Translations under genes and position numbers: made by a program
The notes under the pieces: model-generated
Told to the model about the DNA's origin: nothing
Databases searched by the model: none
Seen by the model: only the letters and a program-made list of their open reading frames with translations
From: an uncultured Prevotellaceae bacterium
GTDB taxonomy: Bacteria; Bacteroidota; Bacteroidia; Bacteroidales; Muribaculaceae
DNA length: 6,443 nucleotides
Reading direction: 5' to 3'
Assembly: GCA_937896015.1 (NCBI GenBank)
Contig: CALBLR010000499.1
Span: 1-6,443 of the forward strand
In this document: one piece after another, positions 6,225 to 6,443 of the stretch
Layout: every line of letters starts with the position of its first letter
Numbering within the stretch: the stretch's first letter is position 1

Positions 6225-6260
6225 AGCCACCGCGGAATATGCTCCACGGTGGCTTTTTTT
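6225..6260 (+). terminator. Intrinsic terminator of the exb-tonB operon
   Basis: AGCCACCG (6225-6232) pairs with CGGTGGCT (6247-6254); after one mismatch GGA/TCC adds three pairs around a six-base loop. Seven T follow (6254-6260). It begins 33 bp after the tonB stop. The minus strand has no T-run after the stem, so it works in one direction. A smaller stem, TAATAC/GTATTA (6189-6207), includes the stop codon. Confidence 0.9.
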
Positions 6261-6271
6261 GTGTCCTAAAC

Positions 6272-6302
6272 TTTGCAGAATCGAGTCCTTTTCATAACTT
6301 TA
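6272..6302 (+). promoter_or_regulatory. Putative promoter for a gene to the right of the window
   Basis: TTTG at 6272-6275 and TAACTTTA at 6295-6302 lie 19 bp apart. The -7 part differs from TAnnTTTG only in its last base. It sits just after the tonB terminator, as expected for the start of the next transcript, which would begin near 6309. No gene body is visible before the window ends. Confidence 0.45.
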
Positions 6303-6380
6303 CGTGCCGATAATTCGAAAGCACTGAAAAAAGTGGCAGTCCCGGCGAATTGGCGTGTGAAGAATCGACGAAAGTTGTAG

Positions 6381-6400
6381 GGGCGTGGCATGCCACGTCC
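6381..6400. repeat. Near-perfect palindrome, likely interspersed repeat
   Basis: The core CGTGGCATGCCACG (6384-6397) is a perfect palindrome. GGG before it and TCC after it extend it to 20 bp with one G-T pair. It is preceded by GTTGTAGG. GTAGGGGCG-type palindromes occur as scattered intergenic repeats in various bacteria as far as I recall, and this one resembles them. No T-run follows, so it is not an intrinsic terminator. With one copy in view, the repeat nature is inferred. Confidence 0.4.
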
Positions 6401-6443
6401 GCCTCAATTTACTATTAGCCGGTTAGTTATGTGCAATAATTAC

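Noticed and set aside
6429..6443. ATG near the right edge as a gene start
   Set aside because: Only five codons remain in the window, too few to support a gene call.

Overview
The window looks like chromosomal DNA of an anaerobic gut-type Bacteroidota, most likely order Bacteroidales. The evidence is the Na+-NQR pair whose subunits resemble Bacteroides-type proteins, an exbB-exbD-exbD-tonB cluster with the long ExbD variants typical of this group, promoters of the Bacteroidota form (TTTG, about 20 bp, TAnnTTTG), and A/T-rich leaders without Shine-Dalgarno sequences in front of most genes. The exact genus cannot be read from the sequence; a Muribaculaceae- or Prevotella-like organism is a guess.

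Left part, minus strand (1-2501): nqrA followed by nqrB, the first two genes of the Na+-translocating NADH:quinone reductase operon. nqrB runs off the left edge and lacks only its last few dozen codons; nqrC-F would be expected beyond it. A -7 element of the Bacteroidota type lies just upstream of nqrA.

Middle (2502-2989): a 488-bp divergent intergenic region with no convincing gene. It carries the nqr promoter on the minus strand, a very good promoter on the plus strand about 250 bp before exbB, a leader with several possible RNA hairpins (one followed by a run of six T), and a 60-base segment directly before exbB with 57 A/T bases and no G.

Right part, plus strand (2990-6191): exbB, two different exbD genes and tonB in one tight operon, closed by a strong intrinsic terminator (6225-6260). 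ExbB and the ExbD pair form the ion-driven motor in the inner membrane; TonB carries the energy across the periplasm to outer-membrane receptors, which in these bacteria include the SusC-type glycan importers. Na+-NQR builds a sodium gradient from NADH oxidation, so the two divergent operons are a generator and a consumer of membrane energy, although the ion used by this ExbBD motor cannot be told from sequence alone.

After the terminator (6261-6443) come a promoter-like element and a 20-bp near-perfect palindrome that looks like an interspersed repeat; the gene they may serve lies outside the window. The genes themselves are familiar. The least explained parts are the long structured exbB leader, the hairpin between exbB and the first exbD, and the insertions in the two ExbD proteins.
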